DNA from: Planctomycetota bacterium
GTDB taxonomy: Bacteria > Planctomycetota > Planctomycetia > Pirellulales > Pirellulaceae
Direction: 5' to 3'
DNA length: 52,538 nucleotides
Assembly (NCBI GenBank): GCA_963204965.1
Contig: CAUJKA010000408.1
Location: 1 to 52,538 of the forward strand
Positions 17,101 to 26,200 of this stretch are shown in pieces. Numbering within the stretch: position 1 is the stretch's first letter; each line of letters opens with the position of its first letter. The notes beneath the pieces are model-generated. The model worked only from the letters and a program-made list of their open reading frames with translations, made no database searches and was not told the DNA's origin. The translations under genes and the position numbers were made by a program.

Positions 17101-18212
17101 TGTTTGTCGGGCTACTAGATTCTCCGTCACATGAGATTCACACATGGTCAGCGCACGCGCTGGTGAAGACTGGCTTTGATGAAACGCGAGGCTTCAGAGT
17201 CTTGATGGCCGATGTTGCTGCCGGAAAATCGGAGGATCGTTGCCGGGCTGCGACAGCGTTAGCTGCTTTAGGAAGCCAAGCTACGGCATTGATACCGAAC
17301 CTGCGGGCCTACGAAAACGATCCGGATCCCCAAGTCGCAAAAGAAGTCCGCGATGCCATCGTTCGCATAGAAAAAGACGATCGCATCTTCACGCATGCCG
17401 AGGAAGCGACTAAACGAGAAAAGGCACTGGAAGCCTCCGCTGCTCTCAATCCGCAGATGCAATTCAACCTTCGAATTGTTGGAGGCGAAGAGCACATTCC
17501 CATTGCCGGGATCGAGATCATCGCAACGAATGGATACGGCGATTCGCAGAAGAAGTTTGGACCGTTCCTGACTGATGCGAGCGGAGAGACTCTATGCAAA
17601 CTACCGCAGGGGTCATATACGCTCCACTTGAATTCAAAGAATGAACTGCCGTATTTGCCGTATGAAAAATTCTGGAAGGAACTGCCGCCGCCGGGATTCA
17701 AATGGCTTAACCTCAGAGTAACAGGTATCGGTGTAGAAAAATGGTTGGGCGGCGAGATCCGCGAAAACGGAGTTGAACACGCCAAGTCCTCCCAAGAACT
17801 GACTCGCATTACCTTCACGTTACTCAAGCCCGTCGAGTTAATATTGCGAGCGGTGGACAAAGATACTGGCCAGGGGCTTCCGGGAGCTTACTTTTATCTG
17901 GAATCTGCAGTCGCTGAAGATTGGGCTCACCCGATCGATGGTGCGAACCTAGGTGCAGCTCACTATCGCGACGGCGAACACGCTTTTGATTCGGGCAAAT
18001 ACCAGACCGATGCAGACGGGTACTTCAAGCGATTCATTTCCGACGGCTATCTCAGACGATCGAACGATAGCGAGTGGGGACCGAAGTTCGGAGTCTGGAA
18101 GTCTCCAGAAGGTTACGAAGTCGTCGAGCCAAGCGGGGAAGTTGCCATTGATTTTCCAGCCGACAACCGATCGAGTGTTGAACAAGTCTTTCATTTTCGA
18201 CGTGTCAAATAG
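11139..18212 (+). CDS. Giant M56 (BlaR1-type) peptidase receptor, 2357 aa
   Basis: Residues ~25-385 form a BlaR1-like M56 metallopeptidase: membrane segments near 25-48, 57-76 and 158-180, zinc motif HELAH at 257-261, a downstream ENCCDDL motif near 300, and a final membrane segment at ~362-385. About 1970 residues follow, predicted outside the cytoplasm, in place of the penicillin-binding sensor of BlaR1. They include cohesive beta-domains (~390-860), an unassigned region with HVHGIGD (~1050-1120), a cupredoxin/methylamine-utilisation-like part (~1320-1560), a charged helical SurA-N-like region (~1575-1790), HEAT repeats (~1850-2090), and carboxypeptidase-regulatory-like beta-domains at the end. 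The protein probably senses an extracytoplasmic signal and relieves repression by the overlapping BlaI-like protein. M56 proteins with long tails are common in planctomycetes, but this one is exceptionally long. The stop lies 169 bp from the convergent next gene. Confidence 0.88.
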   Translation: MILFQTPLGASAWLLSEATMERLGWVLLHSLWQFLLTAILALFVLRFMKRASASSRYAFLVFAMAICVVSPVATWFSQPTNTAPVAIEDFKDAISPLPMESMPSPLGGNDEVAMVDEDHGLAAELPSISIQPSAESSSSMTEKGEWLLNTQDRLRPWLMSIVTAWILGVMICAMRPLLSWIAIRRWRRVGTTPVGKEVTELMLRLCDKFAVGRSVEILQSTLVRGPLVFGCFRPLILLPASLLTNLPTSQLEAIIAHELAHVRRHDFLVNFMQTIIETLFFYHPAIWWLSHRIRIERENCCDDLVVSALCNRVDYGRALLAVEENLGVESTLALGASDGSLLARVQRLAGLEAARRRPVSSVAAMITSGLLVAGTAFMISSLLFAGGDDNEALFGNASNGLQIRLVPLTPEVSDESPELQKIASSYKRSQEMTFAVQLKNVSSQPISLAGIRYGDGYAPETRGKLNTAMLAPHWFEFEFTGIDGKRILRTPHREFYQQWSVADNSSVHVLAPGESLIEVLRPAKFMQPMDYDLLPGTYRAQVHYRGPNDSLRDNVRKHWPDKPILNAWPHQATSNVSDFSIEEASNRTKPEELIWGKPVEGLQAALEYRLPDDAKGNPLVAPGVAVGSRLGITFHLRNVSDKPITFVSETGRQGDNVHVIDESGKEVEVKDAFFTGWPIDVEWKLMPGEVAQLSLLTPGLGSLEKPGKYEVRYTIRFNSRSQKDEAGNIIFPRPGDYDKEIDTGETPLFLHEPKNDLSAKGEIQPEEPILDGSFRDEVNLKLTRKDAHQGKWYFVDLDYGLLKTPPFDVEIDATRFPYFVTKPSEEELSDWLKRDGVDLILRSSIYRPDPKGPIERNEIQVRSVRTLLKELPRGLEKETTNSPTWKQTLEEDVLDAFGAKDDAVHVVGFIPNATAVDIRPDSPFLRSFRTASNLLGVFLLEQPSSNDDELNFRIAYAANKDTPLDDLRFGPDDFVSGLELLEQPVVRKSSEAAFIAKFPNDIRVEFVGLSRGVGDIKSADKWWRPDGSPLEQAPEHCGASGVLKEGELESEDPFVRTVIHVHGIGDSNAVTATSSIQTAESLKDKSGGLYVAHHGYADAPGRSRTFEVGVATEAPSPKRWLDRVGKRIESKTESVKDTVVEDITIEKVGPESWGKGATSQGGMTDPVGPGDQKMGSLSGTTQVTIRFPLAWRAVDLRLFAIDKSGNSHAADFTIALDPSDENADYKRLAKVIPIDYSEVDHFEYQFRVYRHWATFDNVSLWKGTQTEVAMKSETISKTSLAAASADNSTAISHETQPAKTTVAKDTASNARTVANRGTLRGRFVFDGVPPPSKDYFGDQVTIDGAKPQQSGSGGRMSGVEAFYREFLAKGERPDTKVQTLLVGNNSGVANIYIWASSKNIPWEAPAGGMAPVNVEFRDGKLTNRCFNVVTGQKLQFENRDPVDHSLAANFMKARNTSFNLFVKAKSKYEGNWSFPVAEPFPTRLDLGRAPWASGVLFVHSNPYVAITRSDGSFEIENLPIGEWEFQVWHETAGYLLPNRAAFKHTIVEGENNLGTKHLKPEVFGIRESAKAAPITPENREQIGTVQGKPVYRDEIVNGNLLELFTNPIWAKYKQEHREAIEPTEKELESARSYFSQQHRSRLEKEGGESKLREELKAIEDKLSNSKLSEEEANKLELEHSGLRSRLRPIAPGFANFILDNWKLQKHLYENFGGGRILWQQAGQEAFDAMRTWLELQEKNGEFQITDTKLRTQFYQYWNQDHGAFLTSDEKRIREEFLQPPWAAVIPVAVGPAPDDPRQKDPSSTNANTDFEKTVLGILRTPFNDDWSKGTWQLGAHDIEVHSKLRALPQRADVIKTLLKVIDRTEPSSMHERRLAMGFLGGSDPKNLVPRLNKEIEIAIANPAKPFAAYHEIEMLGRLGENARSSLPLLIKLLDSTDGVAYNLALESLTKIGARSPDVMSELAKHTDDPLTVYQLGRYGQMAKSYGPLFVGLLDSPSHEIHTWSAHALVKTGFDETRGFRVLMADVAAGKSEDRCRAATALAALGSQATALIPNLRAYENDPDPQVAKEVRDAIVRIEKDDRIFTHAEEATKREKALEASAALNPQMQFNLRIVGGEEHIPIAGIEIIATNGYGDSQKKFGPFLTDASGETLCKLPQGSYTLHLNSKNELPYLPYEKFWKELPPPGFKWLNLRVTGIGVEKWLGGEIRENGVEHAKSSQELTRITFTLLKPVELILRAVDKDTGQGLPGAYFYLESAVAEDWAHPIDGANLGAAHYRDGEHAFDSGKYQTDADGYFKRFISDGYLRRSNDSEWGPKFGVWKSPEGYEVVEPSGEVAIDFPADNRSSVEQVFHFRRVK

Positions 18213-18381
18213 CAAGTCCACTCGCCAAGCACAACGTAGGTACCTTGGAAAGTTCTTGGTCCAATTCCCAAACGACGTTCTTGCCTTTGCAACGCAGTCG
18301 ACCAGTTAGAAAGGCTATGAGGCATGGAGAGAAAACCAAGGAGAAAAATGAATCAGCGAGAACGAAACTGGAGATCCAGGC

Positions 18382-21300
18382 TTAAGTCCCTCGGATCTGG
18401 TTTCCTACCCATTGAGCCAACTTCTCTGGGCTGACTGCCGCGACGGGCATACCCGCCGAGGCCATCATTTGCGCGCAGCCTTGATGGAAGCGAGCAACAC
18501 CTTGATCGTCGAGCGCAGCCAAGCCGATGCATTTGACTCCCGCCTCGACCAACGCGCGAGTCTCGGCGATCATCTCACCGGTCGATACTCCTTCCTCAAA
18601 GTCGGTCACCAAGACGACCATTGATCGAGAGGGAACTCGCAGGCCCGCACGTGCATGCCTCAATCCTAGGCCGATATGCGTACCGCCACCCACTTGCACT
18701 TCCAGCAACAGCGTCAATGGGTCTGTCACATGACCGCTCAGATCCACCACTTGAGTGCTAAATGCCAGGAATCGAATCGAGAGCGCCGGTAGCTCTGAAA
18801 AAATCGCGGCGCACAAAGCGCTGTAGACGACTGATGAAGTCATCGATCCAGACACGTCGACGACGAACGTCAGGTGCCAGTCCATTTCCCGTTTGGATGC
18901 TGAGTTGAATATTAGATCTTTCGCAACGATGGTTGTTCGACCATCCTCGCGCCGGACGGCGTTGGCTAGATTGCCACGAATTGTCCGAGCAAGATTCAGG
19001 CGTCGATTGCGACGTCGAGTCGGACGAGCGATCGACAAACCATGGACGTGTGGACGAAGCCGAAAAGCTAACTTCTGAGCGAGCTGCTCGGTGATACGCT
19101 TCGCAATTTGACGAAGGCGTTTCGACTTGGACTCAGAAGTTCCACCCGCCAGCGACAGCACCTGCTGCAAGAGTTCCATGCTAGGAACGACGGTATCCGG
19201 ATCCAGCGCGGTTAACGCGCTAAGATTGCCAGAAGCTGCGGAGGACCCCAGTACTTCTTGACAAATATCGGAGCCAAACAGTGATTCCAAGTCCTCGGTC
19301 CATTCGGCCGCCGTTGGCTGCGGCTGTTCGGTTCCTCCGCCTGAGCCAGGTCGTCTCTTGGATAGTCCAGCACGAGCTCCTTCGCCTTTGCCTTCTCCGT
19401 ACAGATGATCGAGGCTCCTTGCCGCTTGGCACCCTCGCGATTTTGGTTCTGGCGGGACTCCCATGACCATCCGCCAACGGTCGGCAATAGAAATAGATTG
19501 AGGGGAAATAGATTGATGAGCATTGGATGAGTGGCTTGAGTCAGTCTGATTATCAACTGCCATTTGGAAAGACGCGGATGATTCGGGATGAGCTACAGCA
19601 GAGAAGTTGACCATCAAGTTTGGAAACATCGATTGCACTGCCGATTGACCTGCAAGATCGGCTTCGCGAAGAATAGCCAACGTTTCGGTCACATCGACAG
19701 GTTCTTCTTCAGACAGATTCCCAAGCGACAATTCGGTGCCCCGATCGGAGATTAACTCTAGTTGAGCGTCGAGAATCCTCTGTCGATCTGCGGGCGAAAA
19801 CTCGTGGAAAGCCCCGCGTAGTGGAGGGAGCCGCTTGAGGAAGTTGTCATCGCTCATCGATCGAAGGCTCTCTTGCATGCCACTCAACCATTCCGGTCCA
19901 GATTGCATCATCGGCAACAGTACCTGGACGGTACCCGCAAGAGCATCCTTGAGGCGCGCTCTTGAATCTCGGTCGCACGCATCGTCAATCCAACCAGTCA
20001 TTATCGAAGCGAGATCCGTTGGCGATTGCTCGTGAAGCAAACATAGCATGGCAATGGAGGCACCTCGCATTCGATCGCTTCCTCGCTTCAATGTCTGTTG
20101 ACACCACGAGATCAATTGTGGCAAGCCTTGAAAGAGTACCTCCAATTGTTGATGATCGGCGGTCATCGATGCAATTGTTGGAACACTGCCTCGCAACCAA
20201 TGACCTAGTTCGCAAAGTCCCACGACATCGGAAGCTTCGTTGGAACCGACCAATCCCGCCAGCCTGTCCAGCGAAGTTCGAATGAGCAAGACGAGTCGAT
20301 CCACCCATTGGTCACAATGAAAATGCGTTAGAAAAGGTGGGTATTCTTCTTGGTTGGATTGCGGAAGCCCAGGGACATGGCCCGCAGAGATTCGGCCAAT
20401 TCGCGACGCAGCTTCGACGAGTTCACTGAGTCCTGCTGACTCAAGAAATGAACCCGATAGCTTTTCCATGACTCGGCGCGTCAAGCCATGTAGACCACAC
20501 TCAGATGCTGTAGTGAATTGTTGAATCAGAAAAGTTGGCGTCCATTCGTCTGCACCTTCCCGAGGTGATCGCAGTTGGAGTATCCCTTCGACCACTTGCG
20601 AGAGAGTCACACCGTAGCGAGAGAGCGATTCGATCGTAGCACTTGTTCCTTGTCGAAAACCAACTTCCCAAACTTCGACAAGATTCTCACGATTGCCTTG
20701 TTCAATCGTATCGACTCGTCGTGCATAGGGAATATTGGCAGCGCACAGTTGCCTCAACACCACGGCTCGTGCCCGATCTCTGGCGTCGCGCAGAACATCG
20801 AGTCGAACCTCTTTGACTTCGGTTGTGGGTAGCTTGAGCGATCGGAACACGTCGTCCAATGCCAGTGATAGTCCACATCTGGGAGCTTTGTCGGTCACCT
20901 TCCCTGTACGATTTCCGATCAAGACGGACTCGACGGCGCGGGCCACTTCGCGGGCGCGACCATGCAACTCTCCATGCGCTAGACAGCTTTGAATCGACTC
21001 GATCAATTCGCCTCGCCCGGCCATGGGAAGTCCACGAATCTTGGCGAGGTCGCGCATCATGCGAGTGATTTCTGTTGCGTCGGGAGTTCCTGCTACATGC
21101 CCACGAGCACGCATCGCTCGACAAATATCCACGACCAACTTGGTGGCGACCGCATCCATCTGGCCGAAGTCATCCGATGCAACCATTCGGTCATGCCAAA
21201 CGGGATCGCGAATACCTGCAGGATATCCGCTTCGTTCATCTAATTGCTCGAAACTGTATCCGACAAGCGATACACCGACGCTTTGCGTGTCTTCGCGGAT

Positions 21301-22089
21301 GAGATCCATGACAAATTGATCGTGTTCTTTGGATGCTTCGAGGACCGATGGCAATAAAGCACTTGCGTGGAATGAGCCGATCAGAGCAACACTATGCTCA
21401 GGAGCTTCACGAATCGCTTGCCGCATTGCCGATTCTCGCAGCAAATCGCGTAGCTGGACGTGCGAACTATTTTCGCGAATGGCCCATCCAAAAAGTAGTG
21501 CTGCTCGCCGAACAGATTCAGGGTCGCCTAACATCCCGGGTGTTTCAATCAAGCGTTCCCAGAGCTGCCCTGTGTCTTCTGAGTAGGTCCGAGCCAATAG
21601 ATCTTGCAATAGAGTTTTCGACTTAGACGAATGCGGGTCGGACTCGATCGCTTGCTGCGGATTCGATAGCTGTTGATCCCTCCAAGTGCCCATAGCTTGA
21701 TCGAGCCTCGCGATCTTAGACTCAACGACTTGAGCACCGGCTGACAGATCAAACGGTACGATGGGGACTCGGTGTTTGCTTGCCCATCGTATTGCAGCCA
21801 ACTCAGGAGAAAAGTCGGCAAGTGGATAAAAAGAGATGTTTCCATGAGGATCGGCGGCAGAAATTGCCACAGGCGCAACGGTTTGTTCGTCTGCTAAATG
21901 CACTATCCAATCAGAAAAGTCGGAAGGCATCTCGAGCAGAATTGTTTTGGGTTGAAATGCATCCAGTAGCGGCGTGAGAGCTCGCGTGATCGCTGCTGAA
22001 TGGTGACGTACGCCGATCAGCAACGGCTCGCGACACTCAGAGAGAAGATCGACCTGCTTGGGGAAATCGAACTCGCGTACTTCGCTCAT
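18382..22089 (-). CDS. DUF5682-VWA fusion protein of the MoxR/VWA locus
   Basis: A cytoplasmic protein of 1235 residues. The N-terminal part begins with LLIGVRHHSAA followed by ILLEMPSDF, the pattern of DUF5682 (a ChaN/TraB-like fold family found in MoxR neighbourhoods and probably including E. coli YehM). A long helical middle follows, then a Gly/Pro/Gln-rich linker near residue 916 and an Arg-rich stretch before the C-terminal VWA domain (~1060-1235). The VWA domain has an intact metal-binding MIDAS motif, D1078-x-S1080-x-S1082, and a later LVTDFEEG strand. In E. coli and actinobacteria the two parts are usually separate genes. The start at 22089 is preferred because its ATG overlaps the TGA of the MoxR gene by four bases, leaving 13 fewer residues than the longest frame. 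It probably partners the MoxR ATPase. Confidence 0.88.
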   Translation of the reverse strand: MSEVREFDFPKQVDLLSECREPLLIGVRHHSAAITRALTPLLDAFQPKTILLEMPSDFSDWIVHLADEQTVAPVAISAADPHGNISFYPLADFSPELAAIRWASKHRVPIVPFDLSAGAQVVESKIARLDQAMGTWRDQQLSNPQQAIESDPHSSKSKTLLQDLLARTYSEDTGQLWERLIETPGMLGDPESVRRAALLFGWAIRENSSHVQLRDLLRESAMRQAIREAPEHSVALIGSFHASALLPSVLEASKEHDQFVMDLIREDTQSVGVSLVGYSFEQLDERSGYPAGIRDPVWHDRMVASDDFGQMDAVATKLVVDICRAMRARGHVAGTPDATEITRMMRDLAKIRGLPMAGRGELIESIQSCLAHGELHGRAREVARAVESVLIGNRTGKVTDKAPRCGLSLALDDVFRSLKLPTTEVKEVRLDVLRDARDRARAVVLRQLCAANIPYARRVDTIEQGNRENLVEVWEVGFRQGTSATIESLSRYGVTLSQVVEGILQLRSPREGADEWTPTFLIQQFTTASECGLHGLTRRVMEKLSGSFLESAGLSELVEAASRIGRISAGHVPGLPQSNQEEYPPFLTHFHCDQWVDRLVLLIRTSLDRLAGLVGSNEASDVVGLCELGHWLRGSVPTIASMTADHQQLEVLFQGLPQLISWCQQTLKRGSDRMRGASIAMLCLLHEQSPTDLASIMTGWIDDACDRDSRARLKDALAGTVQVLLPMMQSGPEWLSGMQESLRSMSDDNFLKRLPPLRGAFHEFSPADRQRILDAQLELISDRGTELSLGNLSEEEPVDVTETLAILREADLAGQSAVQSMFPNLMVNFSAVAHPESSASFQMAVDNQTDSSHSSNAHQSISPQSISIADRWRMVMGVPPEPKSRGCQAARSLDHLYGEGKGEGARAGLSKRRPGSGGGTEQPQPTAAEWTEDLESLFGSDICQEVLGSSAASGNLSALTALDPDTVVPSMELLQQVLSLAGGTSESKSKRLRQIAKRITEQLAQKLAFRLRPHVHGLSIARPTRRRNRRLNLARTIRGNLANAVRREDGRTTIVAKDLIFNSASKREMDWHLTFVVDVSGSMTSSVVYSALCAAIFSELPALSIRFLAFSTQVVDLSGHVTDPLTLLLEVQVGGGTHIGLGLRHARAGLRVPSRSMVVLVTDFEEGVSTGEMIAETRALVEAGVKCIGLAALDDQGVARFHQGCAQMMASAGMPVAAVSPEKLAQWVGNQIRGT

Positions 22090-23273
22090 CCCTCGATTAA
22101 GCTCCTCAGCTCGCTCAATCGCTTCCAAAGCGGATTGCCCGCCTCAGCTCGGCGTCTCAAGGGGCCATCCCAGTAATGCAGCAATCGTTCGCGGTCCTTG
22201 GCATCATCCTTCATCACGACACCCAACAAGTGACCAGGCAATCGTGAGATCGGGTCAAAGCCAGACGGAAAGAATGCGCCTTCGCGGAGAATCGTGGCCG
22301 TAACGGCCACTGCTTCAGCAGTGCTCATGACGGTACTGGGTTGTTGTACTTGCCAACCTTCCGCTGTTCGTCCACTACGAAGATCCCGAAAGATCTGAAC
22401 CAAAAGTTGTACCAAAGCGATGTCGACTGGTATCGAACGGTTGCCGTGGGTCAATATTGAGGTGGCTCGCCGCATTACCAACTCGACTTCCCGACCGACA
22501 TCTTGAATCGGCGCGATCGTTTCGAAGTTGAATCGACGCTTCAAGGCGGCCGACATTTCGGAAACGCCACGATCTCGCAAATTCGCAGTTGCGATGACAT
22601 TGAAGCCAGGATTCGCAAACAGGCTGGATGCTTCCTCCGGAAGTTCGGGGATCATCATCCGCCGTTCGCTCAATATGGAAATGAGGCTATCCTGCACTTC
22701 GGGCAAACAGCGAGTGACTTCTTCGAAACGCACGATGCGGCCAGATCGCATCGCTTGATAGACAGGCGACGGAACCAAGGCTTCCGGGGTTGGGCCTCGA
22801 TCAAGCAGCATAGCGTAATTCCAGCCGTAGCGAATTTGATCTTCGGTAGTGCCTGCTGTACCTTGAATGGCCAACCCGCTTGTACCACTAATTGCAACCG
22901 CCAACAGTTCGCCCAGCATCGACTTGGCCGTCCCCGGCTCACCGACTAGCAGCAGCCCACGCTCACCTGCCAGTGTGACAACGCATCGCTGTATTAAATC
23001 TCTCGGGCCGACGAATTTTTCTGCAATCACAATCGCTTGTGACTTCGACACTCCAATCTTTTGACCATCGGTTCCACAAATAAAGTCGACTACTGCTTGT
23101 GGTGAAAGCAGCCAACCGTCAGGCCGTTCGTTAGCATCCGCCGCACGCAATGCAGCTAGCTCGCTTTCAAATCGCACATCTGCAGGTGGCAGTTGCATTG
23201 TTTGTTTTGCGGGTTCAGCGCTCGACGTTGCGTTTATTGGCAGGTCAGCTTCTTTTGAAGGTTTTTTGGCCAT
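22086..23273 (-). CDS. MoxR-family AAA+ ATPase (YehL-like)
   Basis: A 395-residue AAA+ ATPase of the MoxR group. It shows Walker A GEPGTAKS, a Walker B-type segment RIVRFEEV (Glu in place of the usual first Asp), the MoxR helix CLPEVQDSLISILSERR, and a sensor-1 segment ATANLRDRGVSEMSAALKRRF with the arginine finger, close to E. coli YehL. The first ~100 residues are partly disordered. MoxR proteins act with VWA partners as chaperone-like remodelling machines, here most likely with the DUF5682-VWA protein of the next gene (4-base overlap). ATG 23273, two bases after the stop of the 1688-residue gene, is chosen over an upstream start inside that gene. Confidence 0.94.
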   Translation of the reverse strand: MAKKPSKEADLPINATSSAEPAKQTMQLPPADVRFESELAALRAADANERPDGWLLSPQAVVDFICGTDGQKIGVSKSQAIVIAEKFVGPRDLIQRCVVTLAGERGLLLVGEPGTAKSMLGELLAVAISGTSGLAIQGTAGTTEDQIRYGWNYAMLLDRGPTPEALVPSPVYQAMRSGRIVRFEEVTRCLPEVQDSLISILSERRMMIPELPEEASSLFANPGFNVIATANLRDRGVSEMSAALKRRFNFETIAPIQDVGREVELVMRRATSILTHGNRSIPVDIALVQLLVQIFRDLRSGRTAEGWQVQQPSTVMSTAEAVAVTATILREGAFFPSGFDPISRLPGHLLGVVMKDDAKDRERLLHYWDGPLRRRAEAGNPLWKRLSELRSLIEG

Positions 23274-23275
23274 GG

Positions 23276-26200
23276 TTATTTCTTCTTCTTGCTGGGTTTG
23301 GTCGGAGCTTCTGCATAAGCGGGAACATCCCCAGCCTTCCAACGATTCCAAGCTTTCTCAAGCAACGATGTGATGGGACCTTCGAACACGATAAACTCGG
23401 CCATGCCTCCGCGAAGTTGCTCAGTGTTCTCATATCCGAACAGAGGAAGCTTCCAAGTTTCGATCGGCAGGTTGGGTGCTTTGAGTGGCTCCCAACCGCC
23501 TGGCAAGAATAGCTCTCGTCCAGCTCGTTCTCGTTTAGCTTCGACCAGAAGCTCTTTCTCCACGAGCGTTGCGCTGATTGATTGGATCTGTTTGGTACTC
23601 CAACCGTTCCAAAGCTTGAGATTGGACGAAGTTGGGTCTGGTAAGGCCAGGATTTGTAGGTAGAGTGCCGCAGACATTTCATCCACCTTCAACTGCTTCG
23701 AACATTCGGTTACCAAAGCTGGGACGGAATGAAGTGGGAACTGTTCCCAGAGCCCATCTTCGACTAGAGGCTGGCGATTGCATTCCATGAGGCCAGTCAT
23801 TCCATCGGATCGCATGCTGACAGCGAATTCAGGTGTCCGCATACTGCCATCGTAGTATTCGGTCTGGCGAACTGGTTGAAGCGATCCTACAAGAGCTTGC
23901 AAGTCTTTCAGCGTCTTCAGTTTCGAAGTATAGAAAAATCCAAAAGCATTGGGAGGGATAGTTGCTAAGACAAACGTATCTGTCTCACAACGGTAGATGC
24001 TATTGGAATCCTTCTCGAACTTGCCCATCGTCGTGGCGAGATTTCCAATGACGGATTCAATATTCGTTTTTTGAGCATCAAACGTGATAAAGAACTGTCC
24101 TATCGGCAGAAGATTGTCGGGATGGTCGAGAAATGCACGGATAGACTCGATGACTTGCGGCAACTGACGACGGACTGAATGTCCAACCGGCAACCCGTAG
24201 TTAATGATCGAAATCCCCTTGGCAACTCTATCGTAGGCGCGGGTCAGATCGAACGAAGCTGTGGGAGTAACCTGAACTTCTAAAGTGCTATACGATCTTT
24301 GACTTATCGGAAGTCTGAACTCGACTTTGCGTAACTTGAGTAGCTCAGCTTCCTTCGGAGCCATGATCAACTCATTGAACTCCTTGAGAGGCAGTCCGCC
24401 GTAACGCGGAAAGACTCGATCCAACTCTTTGCTAATTTCAGAGGGAAAAGGAGCGATCGCGCGGCGAGCCTCAGCCAAGGAATTGACCATCGAGACGAAA
24501 TTGTGTCCGGCATTGGTAAGAAGGTACCCAGGTTCTTTGAGGCAATTGGAAAACAGGTCACTAGGTATGGTAGCAGACTGTAACTCAAGCAAGGCAACTT
24601 GAATATCCTTGACTTTCCATCCGTAAAACTCGCGAAGCTCCTTGGTCAGCTTCTCTTGGCCATAAGGTGTTGTTCTCACATTGCCCATCCAAAGCAGTGC
24701 CACGCCGATCGGATGAAGACCCAAGCGATTGGACGCATCGTTGAGCTTTTCAATAGAAGGCAGCGGCAGTGCATCCAATTTGGATAACGCATTAACGAAG
24801 CCGATCACCTGTTTTCGATTCCATTTGATTTCGATCTTTTGGGTTGATTCAAAAGCGAGCTTTTTAGGTGCTTTGCATTCCGCATTGGGGTTGTAGCCAA
24901 GCACAAAGATTGAATTGCCTGGATAGATGTAATGGAGGTAAGCAACGTATCGAGCGGGTCCCTCAGAGAATAACACTTCCCGGTTCGCATCCAGCTTCTC
25001 GCGGACGTCAGTTTCGAGCTTTGCCGACTGCTCCTCGTAGTTGGCTCGAAAGAGACCGAACGACCCCGGCAAATCAAAGATGCCAGTTTCCGCGAGCAGT
25101 TTCAGCGAATGAACCCAGGGACCTTCGAGTCGCTCTTTGAGATCCGTCGGACCATCTTCGCGAATTGCCCTTTTCCAAAAAGTCTTCCACACAACCGAGG
25201 GCAAGTCTTCAAGCAATGAGAACCAGTACTGATTCGCTTTGGGAAGAGTTTCCAGCTCGTGTCCAGCAAAGTACTTGGCAGTGCTGGCGATGTGTGCACC
25301 GAGAGTCGAGCCCGGTGAGTAATAAGTGGAAAGGTTCGGAGGTTGGCTTAGAACAAGATCTTTGAACCCTTGATTTGCAAGGTCGTCATTGAACGAAAGT
25401 GCGCCCGCTGCGTCACCTTCAGGAGGCTCGAGCCGTTTCAAGAGCGATTGGATGGCGGCCTTCTCATCGGCCGCTACACGCGCGATGCGTGCGATGCCTC
25501 GGACCAACTTCGCGGGGGCGGTTGGGAATAGAGTGGACGCAACGCGTGCCGCCTCTTCGCGCTGGGGGTCTGGCTTATCGGACTCCTGTTTCCTTCGACG
25601 TGCTTCGCGTTCGACTTCACCTGCAGCAAGGAGTTTATCAGCATCGTCGCGAGGAAGGGATCGCAACGCTTTGGAGGTCTTCTCGCAACGTACTCGTAAC
25701 GAGTGTAGGAATCGAATGGGCAGGTCACAGCCAGTTCCAGCAAAGTATCTTTCCTTTTGATACAAACTGAACCCTTTCCGAGTTTCCGAATCGATGAATC
25801 GACCATCGTTGGTAACGATCCAATAGGAATCGGAGGCTGGCTTGTTGATGATTGCTAAGGCTGCTAGAAAGCCATTTGAGGGTTGCTCCTCCTTTGAGAA
25901 TACCCAACTACGGCCATCGATGCCAGTTGATTCCACGGCACCATCGCGACGACGAACGCATCGAATGCCAAGCAGTCCACTCTTTTCCCCTAGCGGTGAG
26001 ACTCCTGGTTGACTTGGTTTGGGCATCAGATGTGAAAGAGGCCAATGAATCGTAGCTCCAGGAGGTAGCGACTCTTCAAAGAAGGGTGGAACACTTGCCC
26101 GAATCACGTTGCCTGTGACAGGATCAATTTCCGATACAGCATTACCGCCATCATTGGTATTGGCGATATGTGCATAACTTGCTTGTGCATAGTTTGGATG

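Noticed and set aside
18213..18381. Terminator between the convergent M56 and VWA genes
   Set aside because: No stem with adequate pairing was found in the 169 bp.
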